A stretch of DNA of 41,972 nt from Dokdonella immobilis (lineage in GTDB: Bacteria > Pseudomonadota > Gammaproteobacteria > Xanthomonadales > Rhodanobacteraceae). Under the pieces are notes generated by a model, which worked only from the letters and a program-made list of their open reading frames with translations, did not search any database and had not been told where the DNA came from. Where the stretch lies: positions 1-41,972 of the forward strand of contig NZ_FOVF01000036.1 in assembly GCF_900115085.1 (NCBI RefSeq). Reading direction: 5' to 3'. The position numbers and the translations under genes were made by a program. Of this stretch, positions 6,665 to 15,134 are shown in pieces. Within the stretch, counting starts at the first letter, position 1. Every line of letters begins with the position of its first letter.

Positions 6665-8101
6665 CTACAGGGCCTTCGAATAGCTCGGCGGGTTGGCTCC
6701 GGGCATTCCGCGGTCCTTGCCGAGGTAGGCATCGAAGCACATGGCGATGATGCGCAGCAGGAAGCGGCCGCGGGACGTGACCTGCAGACCCTGCGGCAGG
6801 ATGTCGACCAGGCCGTCCTTCTGCAGGGCGGCCAGTCGCACCAGCTCGTCCGCGAAGTACTCGCGGAACGCCACGCCGTAACGCTGCTGGAATGCCTCCA
6901 TGTCGAGGTCGCCATGGCACATGAGCTGCTGGATGACGTCGGCCCGGACCAGGTCGTCATCGGTCAGGAACATCCCGCGCCGGACCGGCAGATGGCCGTC
7001 GTCGATGGCCGCGTAGTATTCCAGGAGAGTGCGCGCGTTCTGGTGGAAACTGCGCCCGACATGACCGATCGAGCTCATGCCGAGGCCGATCAGATCGCAA
7101 TCGCCATGTGTCGAGTAGCCCTGGAAATTGCGTTGCATCGTGCCCAGGCGCTGGGCGCGCGACAGGTCGTCTTCGGGCAGGGCGAAATGATCGAGACCGA
7201 TATAGCGATAGCCGGCCCGGATCAGCGTATCCGTGGTCTGCCCGATCAGGGCCAGGCGCGTGGCCGCGTCGGGCAGGTCGGCTGCATTGATCTGGTTCTG
7301 CGCACGAAAGCGCTCGGGCATGTGCGCGTAGGAATAGGTCGCGACGCGGTCCGGATGCAGGGCGATGACGTGCTCGAGCGTCTTCGCGAACTTCTCCGTC
7401 GTCTGCTTCGGCAGACCGTGGATCAGGTCGACGCTGACCGAGCGGAAGCCATGCTCGCGGGCCGCCTCGACGACTGCACGCGTCTGCTCGACGCTCTGCA
7501 CGCGGTTGACCGCCTGCTGCACGTCGCTATCGAAATCCTGGATACCCAGCGAGATGCGGTTGAAGCCGACCTCGGCCAGCATGCGCACGGTGTCGGCATC
7601 GCAGTAGCGCGGATCGACCTCGATGCCAAATTCGCGCTCGGGCGCGTCGGAGAGCGTGAAGCCCTTGGTCAGGCCATCCAGCAAGCGCCGCATCTGCCCG
7701 GCATCGAGGAAATTCGGCGTACCTCCACCAAGATGCAGCTGGTTGACCGGGCGATCGGCATCGAACATCGGCGCGGTCATCTCGATCTCGCGCAACAGAT
7801 GCTCGAGATAGCCGTCCGCGCGACCGCGGTCACGCGTGATGATGCGCGTGCAGCCGCAGTAGAAGCACGGACTCAGGCAGAACGGGATGTGCACATACAC
7901 CGAGAGCGCGCGCGGGATCGGATCCTCGTTCGAGGCGTGCGCGATGCTGCGCAGATCGGCTTCGGAAAAGCGCTCGTGGAAATGTGGCGCGGTCGGATAC
8001 GAGGTGTAGCGCGGACCGTTGATGTCATAGCGCGCGATCAGCTCCGCATCGAACACGGGGGCCCGGGCGAGTTGGGGATGAATGAGGGTCTGGGTAGCCA
8101 T
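6665..8101 (-). CDS. hemN: Oxygen-independent coproporphyrinogen III oxidase
   Basis: A 478-aa radical SAM enzyme that decarboxylates coproporphyrinogen III to protoporphyrinogen IX without oxygen. The N-terminus has RYTSYPTAPHF. Cys75, Cys79 and Cys82 (CLSPCFYCGC) bind the SAM 4Fe-4S cluster, HLGGGTPNF follows, and the C-terminal HemN domain is complete. The frame stays open upstream; the ATG at 8101 is chosen because it gives the expected N-terminus and coincides with the transcription start predicted from the FNR box and -10 hexamer. An alternative ATG lies at 8122. No Shine-Dalgarno is seen before 8101, which fits a leaderless message. It precedes fnr on the same strand. Confidence 0.95.
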   Translation of the reverse strand: MATQTLIHPQLARAPVFDAELIARYDINGPRYTSYPTAPHFHERFSEADLRSIAHASNEDPIPRALSVYVHIPFCLSPCFYCGCTRIITRDRGRADGYLEHLLREIEMTAPMFDADRPVNQLHLGGGTPNFLDAGQMRRLLDGLTKGFTLSDAPEREFGIEVDPRYCDADTVRMLAEVGFNRISLGIQDFDSDVQQAVNRVQSVEQTRAVVEAAREHGFRSVSVDLIHGLPKQTTEKFAKTLEHVIALHPDRVATYSYAHMPERFRAQNQINAADLPDAATRLALIGQTTDTLIRAGYRYIGLDHFALPEDDLSRAQRLGTMQRNFQGYSTHGDCDLIGLGMSSIGHVGRSFHQNARTLLEYYAAIDDGHLPVRRGMFLTDDDLVRADVIQQLMCHGDLDMEAFQQRYGVAFREYFADELVRLAALQKDGLVDILPQGLQVTSRGRFLLRIIAMCFDAYLGKDRGMPGANPPSYSKAL

Positions 8102-8107
8102 GGGCGA

Positions 8108-8149
8108 ATCTTGCCGTGGCATGGCCGCGCCCATCTTGATCCATGTCAA
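8108..8149 (-). promoter_or_regulatory. hemN promoter with FNR box
   Basis: On the minus strand the box TTGACATGGATCAA (8149-8136) matches the FNR/ANR consensus TTGAT-N4-ATCAA with one change. A CAAGAT hexamer at 8113-8108 sits 32 bases centre to centre from it, as in class II FNR promoters (box at -41.5). The predicted start site is then about 8101, the A of the hemN ATG. Confidence 0.75.
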
Positions 8150-8180
8150 CGGGCCGACATTCGGCGATTCGAGCGCGAAG

Positions 8181-9407
8181 TCAGCGGCTGATCCGGCGCT
8201 GCTCCGCGGCCCGGGACTCGGGGACGACCGGGGCGGCCTCGAGGGCGCCGCCAGCACGATCGGCGAGACGCCGGTACAGGGCCACGGCCTTTTGCATGAG
8301 GGCCGGGGCGGCCCAGGCGCGGGCATCATCGGGGCCGGCCTGGGCGAGGGCCAGGCGCTGATCCGGATTGCGCAGCAACGGTGCGACATGGCCGGCGAAT
8401 TCGTCGACATCCTCGGTACTGATGCGTGCACAGCGTGCCTCGGCCAGCACCGTCGCGCTGCCCATCACGGCGGTCGACACGATCGGCAGGCCCAGGGCCA
8501 TGGCCTCGATCAGGACCAGACCCTGGGTCTCGGTGCCCGAGGCGAAGACGAACAGATCGGCGGCACGATAGCAATCGAGCAGGCCGGTGCGGCGATCGAG
8601 ATTGCCGACGAAGCGCACGTTGGCGGCGAGGCCGCGCGTCGCGACGAGTTCGGCGAGGCGGCCGGCATCGGGACCTTCACCGGCGATCACGAACAGCAGA
8701 CGCGGGAATTCCGGAGTCAGCCGCGCCAGCACCTCGAGCAGGAAGGCGACATTCTTCTCGATGGCCAGGCGTCCGACGGTGAGCAGTACCGGCGCGCCTG
8801 CGTCGATGCCCTGCTCGCGACGGAAGCGGGCACCGTCGCCACCCTCGAATTCCTCGAGGCGGATGCCGGTCGGCAGGATCGTCGCTGGCGTCGTGATGCC
8901 GTAGCCCTCGAGCACGTCGGCCATCTGCCGCGATGGCACGAGCAGGTGGTCGACCTGGCGGCCGAGGCGCCGGGAAAAACCGCGAACGGCGTAGCGGCCA
9001 AGCCGGTTCGGCACCCACGGCAGGTAGTTGGCGACGTATTGCTCGAAATAGGTGTGGTAGCTCTCGAGGATCGGCCGCCCGGTCAATCGCGCCAGGCGCA
9101 CGCCGAGCTGGTGGGCCCGGAAGGGCGTGTGCACATGGATCACATCTCAGTGGCATTCGGCCAGGCGCGGTAGCAGGGCGCGCACGGCGCCGGCCTTGAT
9201 CAGGCGGTCCTCGGGGTCGAAGGCAATCCGCCGCGAGCCCAGGCGGATGACTTCGAATTCGTCTGCGCCGACGCTGCCACCGTAGTCGGGAGCGACGACC
9301 GTGACCTCGTGCCCGGCACCGACGAGTTCGCGGCAAAACGTGCGGATCGAAGTCGACACCTCGTTCACGCGCGGAACATACACGTCCGACAGCATGAGGA
9401 TCTTCAC
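8181..9407 (-). pseudogene. GT4-family glycosyltransferase interrupted by in-frame TGA
   Basis: The reading frame of a family 4 glycosyltransferase (retaining, GT-B fold) runs from a GTG at 9407, with GAGG upstream, to 8181, about 408 codons, which is a normal length. The N-terminus (MLSDVYVPRVNEVSTSIRTF) and the C-terminal half (VGRLAIEKN, then EGPD, then a FASGTETQGLVLIEAMALG nucleotide-sugar site) are well preserved. At 9149-9147 a TGA interrupts the conserved segment ECH-stop-DVIHVHTPF without any frameshift. A single change from TGG or CGA would restore it. A restart at the GTG of 9143 could make a 320-aa product lacking the N-terminal beta-alpha unit, probably inactive. Sugar donor is not determinable; relatives transfer mannose or glucose to lipids. 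Sequencing error cannot be excluded. Confidence 0.85.
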
Positions 9408-9508
9408 TGCACGCCTCGCCCCGGCCCACTCCGCACGTTGCGGCCGCAGGAGTGTGCGGGCGGAATGTTTCAGGCGTTCGCGAGCGTCCCCGGGATCGTG
9501 TTGGGGAC

Positions 9509-10069
9509 TCAGCCGAGGTCGAGGCTGTGCACGACCTCGTGCGGATTGCCGGGATCGAAATGGCGCTTGAAGCCGAGCTCTTCGGCAAGCTCGCGCATCC
9601 TGGCGTTCTCCGAGTCATCGATCGAGAACAGCCGCTTCATGCCGCGGCCGCGCGCCACCTCGATCAGGCGCTGCATCAGCAGGGTGCCGATGCCGCGGTG
9701 CTGCCAGTCGTCGGCGACCACGATCGCGCACTCACCGACGCTGCGATCCTCCCCGGTCGCATAGCGGCTCACGCCGACCTCGACGGTCTGGCCACGTTGT
9801 TCGACCGTCGCGATCAGGGCCATGTCGTGGCTGAAGTCGAGATCGGTCAGGCTTCGGATCAGGTCATCGCTCGGCTCGCCGATCTGGCCGAGAAAGCGCA
9901 TGCGTCGCGTCTCGGGTGAAAGACCGGCGATGAATTCGCGCTCCAGCGGGCCATCTTCAGTGCGGATCGCGCGGATCGTGATTTGCGTCCCGTTGTCGAG
10001 GGTTTCGCGCCAGCAGTAGGGATCGGCGCTGTCGCGGACGGAGGGGGAAGCGGCTTCGGTGCGGTTCAT
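9509..10069 (-). CDS. GNAT-family N-acetyltransferase
   Basis: A 186-aa GNAT acetyltransferase. The acetyl-CoA pyrophosphate loop is QHRGIG at residues 123-128, preceded by the usual beta-4 strand (VGECAIVVADDW). Substrate is unknown; protein or small-molecule acetylation are both possible. The ATG at 10069 is preferred over one at 10099 because GGAG lies 7 bases upstream and because it falls downstream of the transcription start (about 10091) predicted from the FNR box. It is divergent from the universal stress protein gene, with two FNR boxes between them, and upstream of the broken GT4 gene, hemN and fnr on the same strand. The promoter suggests induction at low oxygen, when acetyl-CoA and acetyl-phosphate may accumulate. 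Confidence 0.85.
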   Translation of the reverse strand: MNRTEAASPSVRDSADPYCWRETLDNGTQITIRAIRTEDGPLEREFIAGLSPETRRMRFLGQIGEPSDDLIRSLTDLDFSHDMALIATVEQRGQTVEVGVSRYATGEDRSVGECAIVVADDWQHRGIGTLLMQRLIEVARGRGMKRLFSIDDSENARMRELAEELGFKRHFDPGNPHEVVHSLDLG

Positions 10070-10097
10070 GCGGAGACTCCGTTGGCAGGATGGCGCC

Positions 10098-10139
10098 ATT
10101 CTCGGTGCCGCGCAGGGCCGCCGTGTTGATCTGGATCAT
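10098..10139 (-). promoter_or_regulatory. GNAT gene promoter with FNR box
   Basis: The box at 10126-10139 reads TTGATCTGGATCAT on the plus strand, one base off the FNR consensus. A GAGAAT hexamer on the minus strand (10103-10098) is centred 32 bases away, giving a predicted start near 10091 and a ~22-base leader to the ATG at 10069. Confidence 0.8.
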
Positions 10140-10181
10140 CCGGCGGGCATGCCGTCGGCGTTCATGCGACAACGCCCGAAC

Positions 10182-10223
10182 TTGATCTGGATCAGGCCTC
10201 CGGCGACGGCCCGGCTCTAGGCT
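10182..10223 (+). promoter_or_regulatory. Universal stress protein promoter with FNR box
   Basis: The box TTGATCTGGATCAG (10182-10195) shares 13 consecutive bases with the box at 10126-10139 and is one base off consensus. TAGGCT at 10218-10223 keeps T, A and final T of the -10 consensus and is centred exactly 32 bases downstream. The predicted start is about 10230, with the coding ATG at 10259. Confidence 0.8.
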
Positions 10224-10258
10224 GCAGTCTGACGATTTGAACCTTGCGGACGCACCCC

Positions 10259-11086
10259 ATGCAAAACATCCTGATCAATACCTGCCAATGCCGCAGCCGG
10301 ACCAGCAGCGTCGAGTTCGGCGTCAGGCTCGCCGCCCGGATCGGTGCCGCGGTCACCGGCACCTATGTCTACCCTTCGCTGCTGCAGGCGATTCCGCGCT
10401 TCAGCACGCCCGATCTCGTTTCCACCGTCCTCGCCAATGCCGAGGCGATTGCCGCGGAGGCTCGCCAGAGCGGCGACGGATTCGTCGCCTGGGCGCATTC
10501 CATGGGTGTCGCCAATGCGGCCTGGCATGTCGCCGAGGATTACCTGCCCGACGCGATGGCCGATATCGCAACCTGGCATGACCTGTTCGTGCTCGGTCAC
10601 GACGACGAGTATCCCTGGGGTTCGGCGAGCGACATTGCCAGCCTGATCTTCGCCACGGCCCTGCCGGCGATCATGGTGCCCGCGGGGCCGGTCGACGCGC
10701 TGGCGCTGGACACCCTCGTTTTCGCCTGGAACGGTTCGGCCGAAGCGACCCGTGCGCTGCGCGCCGCGTTGCCGCTGCTCAAGCGGGCCAGGCGCGTCGT
10801 CGTGCTCGAAGGCGAACAAAAGCGCGCCGCACGCGAAATCGCCTGGAAACCGCCGCTCGATCTCGACGGCTATCTGGCCCGCCACGGCATCGCCTTCGAA
10901 AGCCGCGCCTTCAGCGCCGGCAGCGACGAGGCAGGTGCGCGGCTGCTCGCCGAATGCACGGCACTGTCGGCCGACCTGCTGATCATGGGCATGTACGGTC
11001 GCGGCCGCTTCAGTGAATGGATCATCGGCGGCGCGACACGCCACGTGCTCCAGCACGCAGCATTGCCGGTGCTGTTGTGCCATTGA
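10259..11086 (+). CDS. Tandem-domain universal stress protein
   Basis: A 275-aa protein made of two UspA-like domains. The second ends in MGMYGRGRFSEWIIGGATRHVL, which keeps the G-x2-G-x9-G pattern of ATP-binding Usp proteins; the first is more divergent. In Pseudomonas, ANR-controlled Usp proteins support survival by fermentation without oxygen, and the FNR-box promoter here suggests a similar role. The ATG at 10259 is used rather than a TTG at 10244. Downstream, 112 bases away, is the hydratase-phosphotransacetylase gene, followed by the kinase, on the same strand and probably in one unit. Confidence 0.88.
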   Translation: MQNILINTCQCRSRTSSVEFGVRLAARIGAAVTGTYVYPSLLQAIPRFSTPDLVSTVLANAEAIAAEARQSGDGFVAWAHSMGVANAAWHVAEDYLPDAMADIATWHDLFVLGHDDEYPWGSASDIASLIFATALPAIMVPAGPVDALALDTLVFAWNGSAEATRALRAALPLLKRARRVVVLEGEQKRAAREIAWKPPLDLDGYLARHGIAFESRAFSAGSDEAGARLLAECTALSADLLIMGMYGRGRFSEWIIGGATRHVLQHAALPVLLCH

Positions 11087-11198
11087 AGCGGCGCGACCGC
11101 GTCTGCCGCGAACTGCACGAAGCCGCCGGCTCAACCGCCACGTGCTGGACGCCGGCTCACATTGGGGCGAGGATCGTACCCATGGAGATGCCTGCGCC

Positions 11199-12647
11199 AT
11201 GACGACCGCACCGAAGCCCCCCGTGCCAACCGGGGATCGCTTCCCCGAAGACGACCTGCGCTACGTGCGCAATCGCACCTTTGCCGAAATCGCGATCGGC
11301 GATCGCGCCTGCATCGAGCGCACGCTGAGCGCCAGCGACGTGCAACTGTTCGCGGTCCTTTCCGGCGATGACAACCCGCAGCATGTCGATGCCGAGTTCG
11401 CCTCCTCGACGCGCTTCCATGGTGTCATCGCCCACGGCATGTGGGGTGGCGCGCTGATCTCGGCCCTGCTCGGCACGCGCCTGCCCGGGCCCGGCACGAT
11501 CTATCTGGGCCAGACCCTGCGCTTCCTCGCCCCGGTCCGGATTGGCGACACCCTGAAGATCTCGGTCGAAGTGAGCGCACGCGACGAAGCCACCCGCAAG
11601 CTGATCCTGGCCTGCCGCTGCATCAACCAGGACGGCCGTGAAGTGATCACCGGCGAGGCCAGCGTGATCGCGCCTGAAGAGAAAATCGTGCGTCGCCGGG
11701 CGACCCTGCCCGACGTGCGCCTGAGCGATGGCGACGGCGTGCGCCGCCTGCTCGATGCGGTGCGCGACCTGCCGGCCGTGCGCTGCGCGATCGTCCATCC
11801 CTGCGACGAAGCCTCGCTGTCGGCCGCGCTCGAGGCGCGCGACGCGAACCTGATCGTGCCTGTGCTGGTCGGGCCACGGTCCCGGCTCGAAGCCACCGCC
11901 GAAGCCGCCGGCCTCGACCTGGCCGATGTCGAGATCGAGGATGTCGAGCACAGCCACGCGGCCGCGGCGCGTGCAGTCGAACTGGCCCGCGCCGGCAAGG
12001 TCGATGCATTGATGAAGGGCAGCCTGCACACCGACGAGTTCATCGGTGCCGCGCTCGATCGCGAACTCGGCCTGCGCACGGCCCGGCGCTTCTCGCAGTG
12101 CTACCTGATGCAGACGCCGGGCTATCCGCGCCCGTTCATCATCACCGACGCGGCGATCAACATCGCGCCCGACCTTGAGGCCAAGGCCGACATCGTGCGC
12201 AACGCGATCGACCTGGCCCGCATCATCGGCGTGCACGAGCCGCGCGTGGCGATCCTCGCCGCGGTCGAGACGGTCAATCCGCGCATGCCGGCGACACTCG
12301 ATGCGGCGGCCCTGTGCAAGATGGCCGACCGCGGCCAGATCACCGGCGGCATCCTCGACGGACCGCTGGCCATGGACAACGCGATTTCGATGGCCGCCGC
12401 GCGTATCAAGGGCATCGTCTCGCCGGTCGCCGGGCAGGCCGACATCCTCGTCGTACCCGACCTCGAAAGCGGCAACATGATGGCCAAGCAGCTTGAATTC
12501 CTCGGCGGCGCGGCCAGTGCCGGCATCGTCCTCGGCGCGCGCGTGCCGATCATCCTGACCAGCCGCGCCGACTCGGGCGAGACCCGCATTGCCTCGTGCG
12601 CGGTGGCCGTCCTTGTCGCGCAGCACTATCGAGCGCATCCGCCATGA
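11199..12647 (+). CDS. Bifunctional MaoC enoyl-CoA hydratase / phosphate acyltransferase
   Basis: A 482-aa fusion. Residues about 25-150 are a MaoC/PhaJ-type R-hydratase hot-dog domain with the catalytic pair Asp57-x4-His62 in GDDNPQH and a downstream HGMW. Residues about 165-480 are a phosphate acetyl/butyryl-transferase domain (KGSLHTDEF, TDAAINIAPD, VAGQADILVVPD), which converts acyl-CoA plus phosphate to acyl-phosphate. This architecture is a known bifunctional family. The following kinase overlaps its stop by ATGA, so acyl-phosphate would be passed to ADP to yield ATP. The ATG at 11199 has GGAG 11 bases upstream; longer frames upstream lack homology. Natural acyl chain length is unknown; acetate, propionate and butyrate are all possible. 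Confidence 0.92.
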   Translation: MTTAPKPPVPTGDRFPEDDLRYVRNRTFAEIAIGDRACIERTLSASDVQLFAVLSGDDNPQHVDAEFASSTRFHGVIAHGMWGGALISALLGTRLPGPGTIYLGQTLRFLAPVRIGDTLKISVEVSARDEATRKLILACRCINQDGREVITGEASVIAPEEKIVRRRATLPDVRLSDGDGVRRLLDAVRDLPAVRCAIVHPCDEASLSAALEARDANLIVPVLVGPRSRLEATAEAAGLDLADVEIEDVEHSHAAAARAVELARAGKVDALMKGSLHTDEFIGAALDRELGLRTARRFSQCYLMQTPGYPRPFIITDAAINIAPDLEAKADIVRNAIDLARIIGVHEPRVAILAAVETVNPRMPATLDAAALCKMADRGQITGGILDGPLAMDNAISMAAARIKGIVSPVAGQADILVVPDLESGNMMAKQLEFLGGAASAGIVLGARVPIILTSRADSGETRIASCAVAVLVAQHYRAHPP

Positions 12648-13837
12648 ACCGACCCGCATCCTCCATCCTCGTCCTCAATGCAGGCTCGTCGAGTCTGAGG
12701 TTCGCCCTGTTTGACGCCGCCCACCGCAAGCCGCCGCTGCAGCCGCACTGGCGCGGCCGCATCGAGGGCATCGGCGGAACCTCGACGACCTATGTTGATT
12801 CGCAGCAAACGCAGCCGAACGCACTCGTCCTCGACGAGGAACGGCCGTTCCATGCCGCCCTCGAGCACATCCGCGGGGTCATCGCGAACCACGTGCCGGC
12901 GGGGGGCCTGCATGCGGTCGCGCACCGGGTCGTGCACGGCGGCAGCCACTATTTCAAGCCGACCCGCCTCACCGCCGCCGTGCTCGCCGACTTGCGTCGG
13001 CTGATTCCGCTCGCGCCGCTGCACCAGCCGTTCATCCTCGAAGCGATCGATTCGCTGCTTTCCTCGCACCCGCACGTGCCCCAGGTCGCCTGTTTCGATA
13101 CCGGCTTCCACCAGACCGTGCCGATGGTCGAGCAGTTGCTGCCGCTGCCCTACGACGCCTGGGAGAGTGGCCTGCGCCGCTACGGTTTCCACGGGCTGTC
13201 CTACGAGTACCAGGCGATCGCCCTGCGCAAACGCCATGGTGAGCTGGCCCGCGGCCGCACCCTGGTCGCCCATCTCGGCAGCGGCGCCAGCCTCTGCGCC
13301 ATGCGCAACCTGCGCAGCGTCGCCACGACCATGGGTTTTTCCGCGCTCGACGGCCTGATGATGGGCACGCGCTGCGGGGCGCTCGATCCGGGCGTGGTCC
13401 TGTCGCTGATGGAGACCGGCCGTTTCAGCACTCAGCGCATGGCCCAGCTGCTGTACCGCGAATCGGGCCTGCTCGGCGTTTCCGGCGTGTCCTCCGATCC
13501 GCGCGTGCTGCTGGCGACCGAGGCGACCAACCCGCGCTCGAAGATGGCCCTCGAGCTCTACGTGCGCCGCATCGTCCGCGAGATCGGCGCGCTCGCCGCG
13601 ATCCTCGGCGGCATCGACCTGCTCGTCTTCACCGCCGGTATCGGCGAGCACAATGCGGTGATCCGCGAGCGCGTCTGCGCCGAACTGGGCCTGTTCGGCA
13701 TCCGCCTCGATGCCGCCGCGAATGCCGCCCACGCCGCGATCATCTCGGGCGCCGACAGCGCCAGCGTCGTTGCAGTCGAACCGACCAACGAGGAATGGAT
13801 GGCGGCGTCGCATGCATCGGCGCTGCTCGGGGATTGA
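12644..13837 (+). CDS. ackA: Acetate/propionate kinase family protein
   Basis: A 397-aa ASKHA-fold acyl kinase transferring phosphate from acyl-phosphate to ADP. Conserved parts are the N-terminal VLNAGSSSLRFALFD, RYGFHGLSYEY, HLGSGASLCA, the MMGTRCGALDPG loop and GIGEHNAVIRE near the C-terminus. Length matches AckA/TdcD proteins. The start is fixed by the 4-base overlap with the phosphotransacetylase fusion. The pair forms an acyl-CoA to ATP pathway useful when respiration is oxygen-limited. Preference for acetate versus propionate cannot be told from sequence alone. Confidence 0.92.
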   Translation: MNRPASSILVLNAGSSSLRFALFDAAHRKPPLQPHWRGRIEGIGGTSTTYVDSQQTQPNALVLDEERPFHAALEHIRGVIANHVPAGGLHAVAHRVVHGGSHYFKPTRLTAAVLADLRRLIPLAPLHQPFILEAIDSLLSSHPHVPQVACFDTGFHQTVPMVEQLLPLPYDAWESGLRRYGFHGLSYEYQAIALRKRHGELARGRTLVAHLGSGASLCAMRNLRSVATTMGFSALDGLMMGTRCGALDPGVVLSLMETGRFSTQRMAQLLYRESGLLGVSGVSSDPRVLLATEATNPRSKMALELYVRRIVREIGALAAILGGIDLLVFTAGIGEHNAVIRERVCAELGLFGIRLDAAANAAHAAIISGADSASVVAVEPTNEEWMAASHASALLGD

Positions 13838-14080
13838 TCCGCCGCAGCGGACCTGAACCCGTCGCTGACGAAGCCGAATTCGGGCGTGGAGACCCGCACC
13901 GGTGCGCCGTCCCTCGAACGACCTCGGGCAGGGCATGGCCCGGAGACTCGTGCCCCGCGGCCAGGTCACCCGCTCTTGCGTCGCCCGGTCGTGGGGATGG
14001 CTCGGCACGCATATGCGGGAGGCACTCGTGTCATTGCGCGCCGAACTGGACGGCTTTCGCGATCCCGCGCCGAGCTGGGC

Positions 14081-14086
14081 TATAAT
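14081..14086 (+). promoter_or_regulatory. -10 element of tRNA-Arg
   Basis: A perfect TATAAT 60 bases upstream of the tRNA, followed by a GC-rich discriminator (CCCG) typical of stringently controlled stable RNA promoters. No good -35 hexamer is seen at 16-18 bases. Nothing else was found in the rest of 13838-14145. Confidence 0.7.
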
Positions 14087-14145
14087 CTTGGCCCGCTTCG
14101 GCCGCGGCTGGCTTTGCCGCCCCGTCCCGAAGCGCTCCGCACCGC

Positions 14146-14222
14146 GCGCCCGTAGCTCAGCTGGATAGAGTACTGCCCTCCGAAGGCAGTGGTCGGGGGT
14201 TCGAATCCCTCCGGGCGCGCCA
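14146..14222 (+). tRNA. tRNA-Arg(CCG)
   Basis: A 77-base cloverleaf with acceptor stem GCGCCCG pairing with CGGGCGC, D arm with AGCTCAGCTGGATAGAG, anticodon stem CTGCC/GGCAG, loop CTCCGAA giving anticodon CCG (reads CGG, arginine), T loop GGTTCGAATCC and an encoded CCA end at 14220-14222. Confidence 0.97.
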
Positions 14223-14420
14223 TTTCCGCGCCATCGAGTTTCGCGAGCGCCGATCAGGTGTCCGAATTCGAGGTGCAGTCTGGATCCATCACCGAGCGGT
14301 TAGGCGAGGCCCATGTCCGATCGATGCAGGGCAAGTGCGCCGATTTGACTCGCTGGTACGCTTCGATCACGCCGTGGCCACGAACATGCAGCCGGCAATG
14401 CGTCCCCTCAGTGCCGGATG

Positions 14421-15134
14421 TCAGCCGGCCGCTCGGGCGGCGTCCGGCAGGTCGGTGAAGACCTTGTGCCTGACATAGGCAGCCGTGGCCGGGTCGAGAG
14501 CCGTGCGAACAACGCGTTCAAAGGCCGCTTCGACCTGCTCCCGATGGGCCGGGTCCGCGCCGCGCCAGTACTCGATCATGCCTTTCGGTGGAGCGCATTC
14601 CGACAGCGCGCAGGTGACCAGGTCCGCATTCGATTCGGGATGCCATTCCGCGCTCGCGAGCAGGGTCAGCCCACCTGCGGTGCCGACGAAATGCGCCTCG
14701 TCGCCGCGGTTGACCTGGCCGGACGGCGTGCTGCTCATGATGCCGTCCAGGCACGATGCGAACAGCCCAAGGGTCCCTCGCCCAACCTCCGTGTTCGGCT
14801 GATCCCGCTTGAGCAGGTAAGCTGAATCGATGGCGTCGCTCACGACCTGACTGAATTCACCCGGGTGCAGTTCGAGATTGTGCAGTTCCGCCTGCGTGCG
14901 AAGTGCCGTGGCCAGCGCATAAAGGTACTCGTACAGACTGGTCGTCTTGGTGCCGCCGCACGACTCAAGCTGCAGGGTGCGGCCTGTCGCCACGGCAAAG
15001 GCCCGAAAATTGCGCTGACGCGCGCGTCGATTCACCTGCACGACCAGTGCACCGAGCATGACCGCGACGAGCAGCAGGAACACGTAGGTCAACACGGACG
15101 AGTTCTCATGGGTCCATTTCTCCGAAAGGAGCAC
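14421..15134 (-). CDS. Hypothetical single-span membrane protein
   Basis: A 237-aa protein I do not recognise. It has one hydrophobic span at about residues 13-36 followed by a basic stretch (NRRARQRN), which suggests a short external N-terminus and a ~200-residue soluble domain in the cytoplasm. The soluble part contains four scattered cysteines and no motif I can assign. The start is the GTG at 15134; AGGA lies very close to it, so initiation is uncertain. A TATAGT on the minus strand at 15177-15172 may be its -10 element. It is isolated, between the tRNA and a divergent hydrolase gene. Sensible codon usage and a proper membrane anchor make it likely real. Confidence 0.65.
   Translation of the reverse strand: MLLSEKWTHENSSVLTYVFLLLVAVMLGALVVQVNRRARQRNFRAFAVATGRTLQLESCGGTKTTSLYEYLYALATALRTQAELHNLELHPGEFSQVVSDAIDSAYLLKRDQPNTEVGRGTLGLFASCLDGIMSSTPSGQVNRGDEAHFVGTAGGLTLLASAEWHPESNADLVTCALSECAPPKGMIEYWRGADPAHREQVEAAFERVVRTALDPATAAYVRHKVFTDLPDAARAAG

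Noticed and set aside
9147-9149. TGA in the GT4 gene as a selenocysteine codon
   Set aside because: GT4 enzymes use no selenocysteine at this point, no SECIS-like hairpin is evident just downstream, and TGA is used as a normal stop throughout the window.
12787-12800. TTGATTCGCAGCAA, partial FNR-box match in the kinase gene
   Set aside because: It lies well inside coding sequence, the second half site is poor, and no promoter hexamer is correctly spaced.
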